From the NCBI GenBank assembly GCA_016858145.1, contig JAEHOE010000236.1, positions 1-64,000 on the forward strand: 64,000 bases of DNA, written 5' to 3'. Position 1 is the stretch's first letter; each line of letters opens with the position of its first letter. The position numbers and the translations under genes are program-made. The notes under the pieces are model-generated. The model had not been told where the DNA came from and ran no database searches. It worked only from the letters and a program-made list of their open reading frames with translations. Source of the stretch: Edaphochlamys debaryana (Eukaryota > Chlorophyta > Chlorophyceae > Chlamydomonadales). Shown piece after piece: positions 20,534 through 54,963 of this stretch.

Positions 20534-22259
20534 TCAGAGGTGCTTGTTGATCAGGTCCTTCAGCGCGGCGATCTGGGGGGAGAAGGGGGCGGCGGGGAAG
20601 GGCGGAGGAGCGGGTGATACGGCCGCCGGCATCGCGTCCAGGGGCAACCAATGTGTTCCCCCTGTTCCCGGGCGCCCAACGCTTCCCCAAAACCCACAGC
20701 GCGGTACGCGGATGCACAGAGCCCGTGGCGCTGACTCGAGGCCCCACACCCCACGCCCCCGTCTAGATTCCCAGATTCCGAGGGAATCAGAACCCCATAC
20801 TCCGCTTTCCATGGCCCACAGCGCAACACGCGCACGCACAGAGCCACCCGCGCCGACATCAGCTGTTGCCCATTCCCCCGCCCCGCCCCTCCTGCTCTAT
20901 CCCTCCCTCAACCCCCCCGCGCCCCCACGGATTTTAGCCCAAGCTCTTCCCCTCGGCCCCTGGACCTGCTCAGCTCAGCATCTTCTTTGCTGCCCATCCA
21001 CACTGATCACAACCCACAGCGCAGGCTCTGTCCCCCCCCAATGCTGTGCCCCCCCACCTTGGCCCCCGTCATCTGGTCCACGATCTTGTGTCCCCGGTAC
21101 AGGTGGAAGGTCGGCAGCGCCTTGATGCCCAGCGACATGGCCAGCTTCTTGGACTCATTGGTGGCGCCTGGGGGGGGAGGGGAGGGGAGGGGGTGAGGAG
21201 GGGAGGTGGGGGGGCGCAGTGCCGGGGCCGTGCGGTGCAGGGCGTGCAGCTGGGCGACGCAGGTGCGGGTGGGGACGTGCAGGGCGGATCAGGGGTCGTG
21301 GGGGGAGGGGGGAGGCGGTGTCTCACCGCAGTCGAGCTTGGCGTAGAGCTGCTTCGAGGTGTCGCACACGGCCGCCATCTTGTCCAGCTCGGGGGCCATC
21401 ATCTTGCACGGCCCGCACCCTGGGGGCGGGGAGGGAGGCAAGCACGACACAGTTAAGCGCAAAGGACGCACGTGGGCCGGCATCCGGCGCACGCCGCCGT
21501 TTGGACCCCCCTATATCGCCCGCTCGAGTCCTTGGAAGTGGGCGAGATCCGCACTGCAGGCCAGGCCAGGCCTATGACTCACACACGGCGTAGAAGTCGA
21601 CCAGCACCAGCTTGTCGTGGTGCGTGGCCAGGAAGTCGTGGTACGTCTCCGCCGTGAGCTGGTGGACCTGGGGGGGCGGGGAGGGGCGAGGGGGAGGAGC
21701 GGTGGGAAACAGGAGGCCGTGTTCGGCCGTTGGGCGCGCAGTCACAGGCAGCCGGGCGGCAGGTGCAACATCGAGCGACGCCAGCAATTTAGGAACGTGT
21801 ACATACGACAGAAACGGGCCTTGGCGCACCTCGTTCATGGAGGTGGTCACCTCGGCAGTCACGGGCGCAGCGGACATGGTGCTCGCCGCGTCCGCTCGCG
21901 CGGCCGGCCGTGGTGCGCTGCCCTTGCGTGGCACGGCAACAGCCATGACGCGAGTGCAGGTTCGTCGCGCGCCTGCGGATGCGACAGGAAACGCGCCGAA
22001 AGCGTTGCATTGGTCGCTGGTGCGGGGTTGTTGATCACCCACTCCCATTTGTTGGGTCAAGGCGCCAGCAATGCCGGAAGCCCCAGCTGCCGGCAACGGT
22101 ACGCGCCACGCCCTAGGCGCCAAAGGGTCGCCCAGCCCAAAAGCGACTGAAACGCGGAGCTCGGGCAGCTCACCCCGACTTCCACAGCCCACATGGAGCC
22201 TGTTTGTGCTTACCGGAGCGCGCGACGGCTGCGGGGCTGCGTTGCGAGACGAGGGCCAT
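20534..22259 (-). CDS. TRXF: Chloroplast thioredoxin, probably f-type
   Basis: Thioredoxin f reduces regulatory disulfides of Calvin-cycle enzymes and ATP synthase in the light. Six exons: 22259-22214, 21972-21830, 21667-21583, 21419-21327, 21167-21058, 20572-20534. They total 516 nt and 171 residues, all phases consistent. Residues 1 to about 60 (MALVSQRSPAAVARSG...) are Ala/Arg/Ser-rich and serve as a transit peptide. The domain follows: VDFYAVWCGPCKMMAPELDK holds the active site, KALPTFHLYRG has the cis-proline, and MTGAK precedes the last helix. A third cysteine in AKLDCG sits where f-type thioredoxins carry their extra cysteine, and the TGAK ending also fits f. The intron after exon 3 splits the active-site Trp codon (T|GG). 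Another plastid type (for example y or m) is the alternative, but the extra Cys argues against it. Confidence 0.93.
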
Positions 22260-23623
22260 GGCGGGGGTCGGTGCGCTTGGGCTCGGAGTGGCCGCACTGC
22301 TTAAGCCTGGATGCGCTGGAGTGTCTGGTAAATGGAATGCGTGTGGTGATAGCCGGTGAATGCTGCTGCGGGGCGGCAAGCAGCTCAAGTCGCCCTCGAG
22401 TACGGTAGTACCAATCAGGGAGAAGGGCTTTTCCGCCGGTGACTTCGCGGTATCAGTCGGAGGCCTTTGCTTTGCGCCGTGCTGACCAGCATTTCGTTTC
22501 TGAGACGGCGCGTATCGTTTCGGCGCGCAAGCTCTGTTTGCCAGCGCGACTCTGACTCGGACCCGACGGTCGCGGACTCCGCGCGCCGCTGCCGTGGCCC
22601 TGCGCCCCCCCGTCGACCTCCGACATGAAACACTACTTGAATAAACGCTCTCCTGTAGCGATGGTGCTGTCGGTCGGGCAGCCACGACGAGTTGTCCCGG
22701 GGGTCGCCTCTCGCACGGCGCCGCTACAACCGCACGGGTGCGTGCAAGCGCGCGGTGTCCGACCCACACTTGCGCCCACATCCAAGCCAACATTCAAGTC
22801 GCAAGCCGCATGAAGCCCTGGGGAAGAGGGGGGAGGATGAGGGCAGGCGGTCTGAGGGCTGAAAGTGCAGGGGTAGGCCGGGGTCATGAGGCGGATGGGC
22901 CTACGTGCGTCCGCTTGGGGCGAGTCTGGCAGCTCGACAGTGCAGGCCTCATCGTGACATGGGGCCTGCATGAGGCTACCATGACTCGCTCGGATGCCAG
23001 GCATCTGGCCTGTGCCTTGCGTGAGATCTGGGAGAGGCCTCCTTCAAGTGAACGGCACACGTCTCCTCTTGACGCACGAATTCACTGCATTCGAAGGCTA
23101 CCACCGCTGCATCAGTCCCGCCGATGGACAGACCGATGCCCACCTTTGGGACTCCCCTTCCGGCTGGCCTGGCGGGGTCAGCAGCTGACCGTCAGCTGCA
23201 TGGCCTCCCGGATGTCCCTCGGTCCCGGGCTGGGCTGGCGCTTTATTAGGCACCAGACTTCCCCGCGTGGCCGCTGCAGTCCCACTCTGCCCCAACTGCA
23301 GTGCTGTAGTCCTGTTCACAGTATGCGCCGCACTGGCTGAAGCGAAGTTTGGGGGCCAGTATCAAGAGACGTGAATCGTTCCTCGGATTCTTACATCCAC
23401 ACACCGCCGTAAATCCGTCATAGTCAGGCACACTTCACACCACACACGATGCACCGCTGCCGCTCACACATCACCCGCGCGGATCCGGGACCCAGCTGCT
23501 CCGGCTAGCGCCGTGCAAAACCGCTGGCCCGCCCGCTCACTCGGCATTGAACATTAGGTCAAGGGGTGAGTTTCAAGCAATAAATGGCGCCGCTGCCTCA
23601 TGCACATCCATCCAGGGGCGAGT
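22260..23623. other. Intergenic: LHCII 3' UTR and thioredoxin promoter
   Basis: No gene is supported. The base composition is less G/C-extreme than in the exons and ORFs show no motifs. Both flanking genes are on the minus strand. Confidence 0.6.
23391..23395 (-). terminator. Candidate TGTAA polyadenylation signal of LHCII
   Basis: TGTAA on the minus strand, 229 bases beyond the LHCII stop, matches the usual algal signal and distance. Confidence 0.5.
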
Positions 23624-25424
23624 TTACGCCGAGGGGGTGAACTTGGTGGCGAAGGCGAAGGCGTTGTTGGTGCCGGGGCTGGCCAGGTGGTCAGACAGGT
23701 TGGCCAGGGGGCCCTTGCCGGTCACGATGGCCTGCACGAAGAAGCCGAACATGGAGAACATGGCCAGGCGGCCGTTCTTGATCTCCTTGACCTTCAGCTC
23801 AGCCAGGGCATCGGGGTCGTCAGCCAGGCCGAGGGGGTCGAACTGGCCGCCGGGGTACAGCTTGTCCTGTGGGGGGCAAGGTGGGGCGGGGAGCGAAGAG
23901 TGAGCGGGAGGGATTCGGGGGCGGGACATGTGGCTGCTGCTTGACCTAGGTGTCAGGCCGCCACCATTTTCCCTCGCCCGCAGTCCCGCAACTTCTACCC
24001 GTGGCCATGACAGGCGCCACTAAATCCCCCTGCACACTCTTGCCAGCCGTCTCACCAGGCCCTCGCCCAGGGGGCCGCCGTTCACGCGGTAGCCCTCAAT
24101 GGTGCCCATGAGCACAACCTGGGGAGCGCAGGGCGGGAAGGAGAGCGATTGAGAGATGGGGTGTTGTGGGAAGATGCGGTAGAGGCATTTAGGTGCTGTC
24201 CTTCACCTCACCACCCGCCGCTGGAACCAGCACCCTGCATCCATGTGCCCCCCAGACTGCTGCATGCGGGTCCGATCACGCTGCGCCGGATGCACTCATG
24301 CTGCGGCAGGGTGCGCCCAACAGGGCCCCTCACCGCCCACTCCACCCCCACGCCCCGTGCTGCCAGCGCCTTCCTCATTCCCCGGCGCCCTCCGGCCCCA
24401 CCTGGATGGCCAGGGTGGCGATGATGGACTGGGCGTGCACCAGGTTGGGGTTGCCCAGGTAGTTCAGGCCACCGTCCTGCGGGGAGAGAGGAGTCAGGGG
24501 GCGATGGGGGGGAGGGTTGATGCATTGGCCATTAAGAGCTGGGAAAGGAAGCCAGGGCGCAGTCGCATCAGCCTTCCTTTAATAAACTGCAGCGTCCTGC
24601 CCCCCGCCCCGCTGCCCCGCACCTGGAAGATCTGGGCACCGGCCTTGAACCACACGGGCTCGGCGAAGGTGATGCCGAAGCTGGTCAGCCACTCGGGGAA
24701 GACGCAGCCCAGGGCGCCGAGCATGGCCCAGCGGGCGTGGATGAGCTCCAGCTCGCGGTAGCGCTTGAAGGTCTCGGGGTCAGCCGACAGACCGGCGGTG
24801 TCCCAGCCGTAGTCACCTGGGGAGGGGAAGTGAGCGGGGGGAGTGATTAGGTTGGGATAGCGCGGCAGGGGAAGGGAGGGGAAGGCAGGGGGCTGGACTA
24901 CGGGGGACCGAGCGGCCGGCGAAAGCGGGCACAAAGTCCGAGGGGCAGCTGCAAGCAGGCTAGTGTTGAAGGGTTACACGAGCCAGTCCGCTCAATCCAT
25001 GCTGCATCCGGAAGCTGCTGGCTAACCACAGCTGCTTGAGGCCGACCCGTGTAAATGGCTGGGCCGATAAAGCGACCCGCGCAACGCAATGCCTGATCCC
25101 TCAAAACCAGGCCGAGCTGCTTACCGGGGAACTCGCCAGTCAGGTAGGACGGGGCCTCGCCGGACAGGCCACCCAGGTAGCGGGGCCGGTCGGGGCCATA
25201 CCAGAAGCTGCAAGGCGAGGGCTCGGCATGAGATGCATATCGGCAAAAGCGACCTGAGATACGCAACTCCTCCGGACTCCAGCGCGCTTAGCAGCTAAGT
25301 TGTCGCACCTGTCGGACGACGACGACTTGGAGGCGGGCTTCACCGTGCGGCGAGCCTCAACCTTCACCGTCGAGCGGCGAGAGATGGCAGCGCGAGCGCC
25401 GGACTTAGCGAGGGCGAAGGCCAT
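23624..25424 (-). CDS. LHCB: Light-harvesting chlorophyll a/b-binding protein (LHCII)
   Basis: Major antenna apoprotein of photosystem II in the thylakoid membrane. Six exons: 25424-25309, 25207-25125, 24816-24623, 24476-24402, 24118-24056, 23866-23624. They sum to 774 nt and 257 residues, the normal length. Residues 1 to about 30 form a stroma-targeting peptide ([18 protein letters not shown]). The mature part shows [12 protein letters not shown] (the trimerisation-type motif), [14 protein letters not shown], helix B with [17 protein letters not shown] (chlorophyll-ligand Glu and Arg), helix C near [20 protein letters not shown], and helix A with [18 protein letters not shown]. Most donors are close to canonical (GTAAGC, GTGAGA), unlike the G-run donors of the neighbouring large genes. 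LHCII is expected to be light- and redox-regulated; the sequence alone does not show how. The exact Lhcbm subtype cannot be decided without alignment. Confidence 0.98.
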
Positions 25425-26872
25425 TGTTGCTGTCTGGGTTCTACAGGTGAAACTGTGGAACGAGGAACCTCAGTGACTTGAGCGAGCATATGACCCGGAC
25501 GCGGTCAGCGATCAAACACTGTCGTACGGGTCGATCTGCGCGCGTGCTCCTCGCGTAGGGCACGCGGCAGCTTCGCTCTGCTCCGGCTGATCGTAGGAGA
25601 GAGTATCCCCAGCGCAGATCCGGTCCAGGCCACCGTGCGAGCCAGACTCGCGGGCGTCGGAAAGTACACGCTTGCAAGACATGCCGCGCGCAAGCCCTCG
25701 CGACAGCGAGAGGTCGAGCACCCGTCTACACGACACGGGCTGCATAGCTTTTTGATGTCGCTGTAGCAGTCGCTGTCGCGTTCGGTCGCTTCGGGCGACC
25801 GACGCAGCGACGCATGTCGGTTCCGGACCTGGTTCCGGGACCGGCCTTTCGAGACCGCCGAGGCCGAGTCTTCATCCTCAGCAGCACTTGCAAGGGGATG
25901 CTAGTGGAGACGGGGGATGCGTGTGTCAAGCGAGACGGCCGCTTGGTGCTCGTCTCAGCGATGTCGCGGGGTTGCGCGGGAAACGACGCGGTGCATGCGG
26001 GGGCGGGGCTGCGCCCTGTCCTGCTATGACGCTGGACAGGGGTGAGGTGGCTTTGAGACACCCTGCGCCGAGGGGGGTGAGAGTGCGTTCACAGGCGGAC
26101 GGCGGAGGCAACGCGGCGTGGCGCGGCGTGGTGCGGCGTGTGTGTGTTCTTCACGCCGCAAGCTTCTCCGCCATATGGAAGCCTAATCCTTGGCGCTGTT
26201 GTCCTCAGCTGCTGCAAGGGCTGCAGACGAACTCTTGTCAGGGGCCCACGCCGGGGCCACTGAAGGACAGGGAGGGGCAGGGGGCACTCTGCGGGGCAGG
26301 GCGGGGCGTGTGAGCAGGACGGAAGGGAACTAACGGGGCTACCAGGGGTACCACGAAGCCCTGCAGCAGCAACGTGTCCTGCCCGCCGTGGGGAAAGCTT
26401 TAGGCGGAACGGGCCTCGGCATCTGCCCGGAAGGCCCCGAGGCCCCGGGGCACGCGCAGGATGCAGTTGCAGGCAGTTGTTGGCGGTTGGCGCATCCCGA
26501 GTCTAGCATACCCTGTTTGCGCCAGTAGTACCTGGACGCATGCGGAGTGAACAAGCTACCGGGGCTACCAGGTTCAACAGGGGAACTATCCGGCACGGAG
26601 GCGGCAGTTGCGGCAGGTGTTGGCGGTTGGTGTGGGTTGACGCCGAGTTCAGCATACCCACTTGCGCCAGTGCCTGTGCGCACGCTGACTGAACATGCGT
26701 ATGGCGCAAAGCAAAAGGCGTCTCGTAGAGGAATCTCGTACAGTTCGACTCGAGTGGCGCGTGCCTCTGTCCAGCTCACCAACTCGCATCACTCCACTCT
26801 ACTAGGCTCTGACCTGCTCATCTTGGAGCTGCTCTGCTCGACAGGCGGCACGGGCGAGTGCAGCACGCGCCA
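25425..26872. promoter_or_regulatory. Divergent intergenic region, LHCII / ZIP
   Basis: The two genes run away from each other across about 1.45 kb. I found no coding sequence with support. The ZIP side carries a diverged ~90-bp duplication (26464-26694). The LHCII side contains palindromic GC-rich stretches near 25785-25805. Confidence 0.5.
26464..26694 (+). repeat. Diverged ~90-bp direct duplication upstream of ZIP
   Basis: Copy 1 at 26464-26552 and copy 2 at 26604-26694 share, in order, CAGTTGC, GTTGGCGGTTGG, the tract AGCATACCC, TTGCGCCAGT and GAGTGAAC/GACTGAAC. The copies have diverged by scattered substitutions and small indels. They lie 180-410 bases before the proposed ZIP start and could be duplicated promoter elements. 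Confidence 0.75.
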
Positions 26873-29676
26873 TGGTGAGGATGCGATTCGCTCGCTTAAC
26901 CTTGCACGCACCCGCGTGCGCGCTCCGCCGCGACGAGCATGTGTGACCCAGAACGCCTCGTGCTTGCAGTCGGACGCGGCGCCGGGCCTAGCGCCCACAG
27001 CAAGCGGCTGTGCGGGCGCGACTGGGGTCGCGCAACAAGTCGCGACCGCGCCCAGCCCGGAGAGCGTCGCATCGCCCAGCCCCGGCGACGTCGGTCTCGC
27101 CTTCGGTCTTGTGATCGCCGCTGGCTGCGCCACCTGCGTTGGCGCTGCGCTCGCGTTTGTAACCGGCCTCCATAACACCAAGCTACTCGCGGGGTAGGCG
27201 GGCGGCCGGTCGGGCTCAGGACGGAGGACCGAAGGATCAGGCGGAGGATCCGTGGGGCAGCGCAGCCCGTGGCGGCTGGGCAGCTGGCTGGCCATGTGGG
27301 AGAGGGCAGGGCGGGGGCCAGGGTGCTGCACGCGTGGTGGCTAGTGAAGTGCGCCCCCATCTCAGCTGCCCCCACTGACACAAACCCTGCTCCTCTGATA
27401 TCCACCCACGGCCCCCTGCTCCAGGGCGCTGGGCGCATCTGCGGGCGTCATGCTGTGAGCGGGGGGGGGGGGGGCCGGGGGGCGGGGGGACTGCAAGAGG
27501 CGGCAGGGTTGGGACCGGAGAGGGGCACGAGAGGGTGCAAGGGCAAGGGTGCCAACACCCGCAAGCAGCCCCGCACGATGAGATCTCCGTCCTCATCCCC
27601 GCATGGCTTGTGCCCAGTCCATCCGCGAATCGCCATCTCCACCTCCGGAGATCCTCAAGCAGATCTTGACCGTTCCTCGTCCCCACCACGCCTACAGATA
27701 CGTGTCCTTCGTGGAGATCTTCAGCGAGAAGGCGGTTGCGGGGTTCGAGGAGGCGGGGTACGGCGAGAACGAGGCCTACCGCTACGCCACGCTCATGTCG
27801 GTCGGGGGGGGGGGGGAGGGTCGGGGGGGCGGGCTGATTGGGCCAGCGGGGCTGCAGTTATTGGACTCTGGATGGCTGGACGAAGCGTTGGGGCCGGGCC
27901 GGGTGCCTCCTGCCCTCCCTCCCCACCTGACCCCCCCCGCCTGCCCCCCTCGCCCAGGTTCTTCGGCGGCATGGGCTTCACCTGGGCCCTGGGCTGGGCC
28001 TCGCAGGGCCTCATGGCGCTGGCGGGGGCGTGCGCGGGCAGGGGGCGGCGGCGCAAGGAGGTGGGGGGGCGGGGGGGGGGGGGGGAGGAGTGGGAGGAGC
28101 GGGAGGGGACGGCGAAAGGGGGGCTGCTGGGTAGGGGTGAGCGGCGCAAGACGGGAGCTTTACGGGGTCAGTAACTTGCAGTCTCTGACACGGCGCATAC
28201 GGCCCGCGTCCTTTCGCCCGCGCCCCTTCCCCGTCAGGTCGCCGCCGACCCGTCGACCAGGGGCGGGGACGTGTGGCTGAGCGTGGGCGCGGGGGCCGAG
28301 CCCCCAGCCAGCGGGGAAGCGACCCCGCGCGCCGCCTCCTGCACCAGCACACCCGCGCTGCATCCTCATCCTCAGCAGCAGCTGCAGGCGCCTGCGGACG
28401 GCCGGGAGCACCCCCACCTGCCCATGGCCGTGTGCGTGTGCGACGCGGGGGCGGCGCTGGAGGCACTGGCGCGGATGTCCAAGCCAGCGGCGGCGGGGGC
28501 GGGGCCGGCGGGGGCGGCGGGGGCGGAGGCGACATCGACTTGTGCTGAGCCCGCAGGGGCGGGGCCGGGATGCCACGCAGCGAGCCACGAGGCGGCGGGG
28601 GCGCAGGCGGAGGCAGCGGGGCCTGCGCCTGCAGCGGTGGAGGGGCCGGGGGCGGCGGGGGTGGGGGCGGGGTCTGCCCCCCACCACCACGACCACCACA
28701 GCCACCACGCCCTCGCGCGCATGGGTGAGTGGTTGCAGTGGGGAAGGGTACTGGAAGCGTACAGGCAATCAAGGCGGTAGGGCCGCTCGAAACCGCCCAG
28801 CAAGTGACCGGGAACGGTTGAGGGTGCAGATCGCAGCCTGCTCCGCCCAGCTTGGCGGCACCACCCGGCCCAAACCCTCCCTTCCCACGCTCCCTCCCCG
28901 CCCTCCCCTACCCCCCCCCCAGGCCTGCTCTCCGCGCTGGCCATCGGGCTGCACAACCTGCCCGAGGGCCTGGCCACGTTCGTGGGGACCCTGGCCGACC
29001 CCTCGGCCGGCATCGCCATCGCGGTGGCCATCACGCTGCACAACATCCCCGAGGGCATTGCCGTGGCGCTGCCCATATACTTCGCAACGGGTAGGGGGGG
29101 GCATGGGGGGGCGGGGGAGGGGCGCAGTGCGTGACACCTGGGAAGAGCTCTTCACACACCTCCCCTTGTGTCTGCCCTCTCACCTCCCCCCCCCCTTCCC
29201 CTTACACACCCTCCCCCCAGGCAGCAAGCTCAAGGGCTTTCTGTGGTCGGCAGTGGCGGGGCTGGCGGAGCCCATCGCGGGACTGCTGGTGGGGGGGGGG
29301 GGAGGGGAGGCCTGCTGTTCAGCAGGAAATCAGCCAATGTACTCAACGTCCCTGCCCGTCCATCCCCCCCCCCAGGGCTGGCTGATCCTGCGCGGCCGCG
29401 ACAGTGACCCCCTCATGTACGGCTGCATGTTCTCGATCGTGGCGGGCATGATGGTGGGTGCAACAGGGGGGCCGGGCACACGAGGGCTCTGGGCAGCTCC
29501 TGCACTCCTTGTGCCTCCCACCAACCTCCCTCCCCCCCTGCCCCCAGGTGTACATTGCGCTGGTGGAGCTGCTCCCCGCCGCCCTCCGCTACGACCCCGG
29601 GGACACGTGGGTGTCCCGCTGCGCCGTGGCGGGGATGGCCGTCATGGCGGCGTCGCTGATGCTGTTCAAAATGTGA
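26873..29676 (+). CDS. ZIP-family zinc/metal transporter
   Basis: ZIP proteins carry Zn and related metals into the cytosol through an eight-helix pore. Firm exons: 26952-27193, 27425-27454, 27698-27796, 27958-28060, 28238-28724, 28923-29090, 29221-29288, 29376-29453, 29548-29676; phases all agree. Helix 1 is [18 protein letters not shown] and helix 2 is [14 protein letters not shown]. After helix 3 comes a long Ala/Gly-rich loop ending in a His cluster ([11 protein letters not shown]), typical of ZIP loops. Helices 4 and 5 carry [12 protein letters not shown] and [14 protein letters not shown], the metal-site motifs of the ZupT/GufA-like branch. The 5' end is uncertain. I propose ATG at 26873-26875 directly before a GTGAGG donor, spliced to 26952 (or 26970), both in phase, giving 468 or 462 residues. 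The frame is also open up to 26547, but that stretch overlaps the upstream duplication and does not look coding. Confidence 0.92.
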
Positions 29677-31471
29677 GGGGGGGAGCGGGGGTGTCATTCG
29701 TGCGGGAAATGTGAGGAAAGGGGGGGGGAGGAGGAGGAGCGATAACTATGGAGGGCGGTTGGGTGTTGGGTTGAGCTCGCAAGCTATCTCGATGGCTTGA
29801 AATTACGTAGCTGTGTGGAGTGAGCGGTTCACTGGGTCACTACTCGAAAAAAGCCTCCACATACATCATAGCGTCGATTTTGTGTGGGTGCTACGCATCG
29901 GATCCATCCATCGGACCACGGGCTCGAACACGGGGGATGGATTCTGAATGCCCCCCTTGACTACATGTGAACAGTCCATCGCTCGATGGCTTGTCTTGCT
30001 GCTCTGCGGTTGGTGTGGCAGGGCGTGAGCGGACAATGGCGCCCGAGGGAGGGGCCGGCGCTGCTGTGCGTATCTGCAGCCGTTCGCCCCGGTGGTCTGC
30101 TGTGGTAGCTTCGTAAGCCGGGGTTTCAAGCGGCTGTGTCTTTGTACCCCGCCGGACTCGGGACCCGGACCCGGGTGCGTCTGCCCTCGTGCACCTTGGT
30201 ATCTTGGTATCAAGAATGCATGACTCATGATTTGCAGGGCCCCCACAGTTTTGGGTTGTTGGGGGGCCGGGGGTGCACAGCGCTATGGGCGGTACCGCAG
30301 GTATTGTTTGGGGTATGGGGGCGAGCAGGGAGGGGGCGCAGTGGCCCGGGATCCCAGGGAGCGCTTGGGGGGGGAAGGGCAGCGAATGCGTGGAGCCCTC
30401 AAGACGGCTGAGGCTTATCGCAAGGGCCAAGACAGCTGTTGGGATGCGGCACTGCGGCACTGCGGCAGGGGAGCGGGACTCTGCGGGCTCGCAGGTCCGG
30501 GCGCACAGGTGCTGGTGCCTTGCGGTGAGACAAGGGGGGCACGGAGCGGGTTCTCGCGGCCCGCGGCTTGGGGACTGCCAGCGCCGGGGTGTGCTGGGGC
30601 GTTCCGAGACCTCGTTATGCCCCAACGCTGGCCCTAACGGAGGTGCGGAGCAGGTTGGGTCAAGCAGGGTCAACGCCTGTGGCTGTGTTGCATCTGTCTG
30701 TGCACGCGTCTGTGGACTCCGGGGCGGGGGGGCGCTGCATGCAAGGCGCCAGCCTCAGAGGCCGCTGCCAGGGTGGGGCTGGAGCGCACCCGAGCTCCCG
30801 AGTCGGGGGCCGCTGCCAGGGTCGGAGTACCGTAGACGCTGGGGCCCGAGCCTCCGTGGCAGTCGAATCCGTCAGCCAGCATGGCATTACGTTACACTCT
30901 CCACGCCACGCCACACCGCTCCTCCATGCCCCGCCCCCGCCACGTGCACGCCACGGCGATGCGGGGCCCTCCAGTACCCCCCAGCCCTCCTGCACCTGCA
31001 CCTGCAGTGCCCGCTCCCAGCCCCGTGGGCCGCCAAGTCCGCAATGTGTCACCCCCTCCAGCAGCACGCGCTCAATGCCCCTAGCTGATGCCCCCCAGCC
31101 CTCCCGCTGGACACCCCCCCAGTGGCTGCCCCTGCCTGCCTGCCCGCCCCAACCCCACCGCATGCCCCGCCCCACCTGCACCCGCCCCACCTGCATACCG
31201 GCACCGGTAGCGCACCACCCCGCCCCGCAGCCGCGACAGGATACGCCCTCAGTGCCCCGCGCTGGCCCCAAGCCGTACGTCCTGCTCAATGCTGCCACAC
31301 TCTCACGGCCCTGCTCTTCCCGTTCATCGCACCGCGTCGTGCCCGCTGCCGCCCCGTGCACCGCACTGCGGCACTTGCCACGCCGGGTGCCTCTCCAAGG
31401 CATTCCACGCTCCTCCTCCCCTCCCCCTGACAGGGCGCCAGCGGTATGTGTGTGTGGATCCAGGGCGGATC
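29677..31471. other. Convergent 3' intergenic region, ZIP / ATR
   Basis: The region contains two 3' UTRs and no recognisable gene. Composition varies; the ORFs on both strands have no motifs. Confidence 0.6.
30892..30896 (-). terminator. Candidate TGTAA polyadenylation signal of ATR
   Basis: TGTAA on the minus strand about 576 bases beyond the ATR stop codon; a plausible algal polyadenylation signal. Confidence 0.4.
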
Positions 31472-53649
<22,178 letters not shown>

Positions 53650-54194
53650 CTGATTAGGTTGCAACGATCGAGGTGGGCAGGGCCTCCTCGGGGCGCCCGG
53701 TTCTTGGCGCGACCGCGAATGGGCGGGAAGACGCGGTTGGCGTCTCCGAGCCCCTTACGCCTCCTGAGGCGCTATGTCCATGATATTAGCTCATCTTGAG
53801 AGCCAAGTTGTCGTTGCGCAGCAGCTTGCTTAACGAGGCAGGGTAGATGTTGCGACGCGCGACGCAGGCTTCCTGGCGAGCGCCAAGGGAGCACAGTGCT
53901 AGTCGTGATACAGAAGTTTGCGAACTCGCTCTGAACCCCCCTCTTCAATGCCTTCAGCATGCTCGTGCCGTGCGTGCTGAGCCGGCAGCAGCCGGGAGTG
54001 GTCGTCCGCCCAACGGATGGGGGCGTCCAGGCCCCCAAGCACTTCGCCCCGTTGTCTATAATAACCCCAAGCACTTTCATTGGTGCCCCAAACATAGTCT
54101 GTCGGTCTGGCACCGTCCCACACGAAGTGTGCAGTGTCTCCCCTCTGGATCTCCCTCTCACCCTTCGACGACATGTCTTGCAGCCACCACAGCC

Positions 54195-54437
54195 ATGGAG
54201 AAGGGACGCCGATATCTGTACGCGACAAGGGAGAATGGGAACCGTCTCGGGGTGCTGAACCGAGGACGTGCGCTGGTGTCAGCTGAGTTTTGGGGGGCGC
54301 TTCACTCCTTCGCCGCGCTCAGGCCACCAAGAGGTTGGGAGACGATACCGGCGGACCACCCTTTCTTGCGAGTCTCCGATGGTAGATTGTATGTGCAGGA
54401 GCCCCCAGGCGTCCTGGCACTGATTGACGATGACTAA
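54195..54437 (+). CDS. Hypothetical 80-residue protein (doubtful)
   Basis: The ORF starts at an ATG in good context (GCCATGG) and reads MEKGRRYLYATRENGNRLGV to an acidic end ALIDDD. I recognise no family. Codon use is not G/C-biased like the neighbouring genes, so if real it is weakly expressed, recent or acquired. The frame is open upstream to 53847, but that part has no protein-like character. It may equally be a chance ORF. Confidence 0.25.
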   Translation: MEKGRRYLYATRENGNRLGVLNRGRALVSAEFWGALHSFAALRPPRGWETIPADHPFLRVSDGRLYVQEPPGVLALIDDD

Positions 54438-54963
54438 AGACACGGTGGTAGAATGATGAGGGGGGTTCTACGGGCCCGGCCCTAGCGACGTGACGTGACG
54501 ACCGAAAGTCAGGCACGTAGCGTGGGTGTCGGTGTGCAGGTGGCACACCCAGTAGGTGGCGCTCTCGCTCAACCCCTCCCCTTCTGGAGGCGGTTCCTGC
54601 TGTAACCATCGCATCCTTCGACGGTCAAGACCCCTCGTGCGTGCGTGCGAGAGCCGTTCTCCGGCAGGCCAGGGTGTGAGGCGGACCAGGCGGTGTGTGC
54701 CACGCCCCGCAACCTGCGAGCACTTTGCTGAGTTCGCGTAACCTCGTCCCCGTTTCCCATTCCTCCAATCCTCCTGCGAGCACAGACCCCCGCAAATCTC
54801 TTCCTGCAGAACCCCGCCCCAGATGGGATCCTTACTTTGCGTGAAGCTCTCCACCTCAGCCTCGGGGCCCTTTCCTCCACGGCTCTAGCCCTGCTCGCCC
54901 CGACTGCCTGGGTCCAGTGCACATGCCAGCCCGCATGGTGCTTAGGCCGACATCTACTCTCCA

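Noticed and set aside
26547..26951. Upstream extension of the first ZIP exon frame
   Set aside because: The start lies inside a diverged repeat and the translated part has no transporter or presequence character; the spliced ATG at 26873 fits better.
53772..54161. Minus-strand ORF with a weak reverse-transcriptase-like phrase (VLGVIIDN)
   Set aside because: A single short resemblance without catalytic residues or neighbouring domains; treated as chance.
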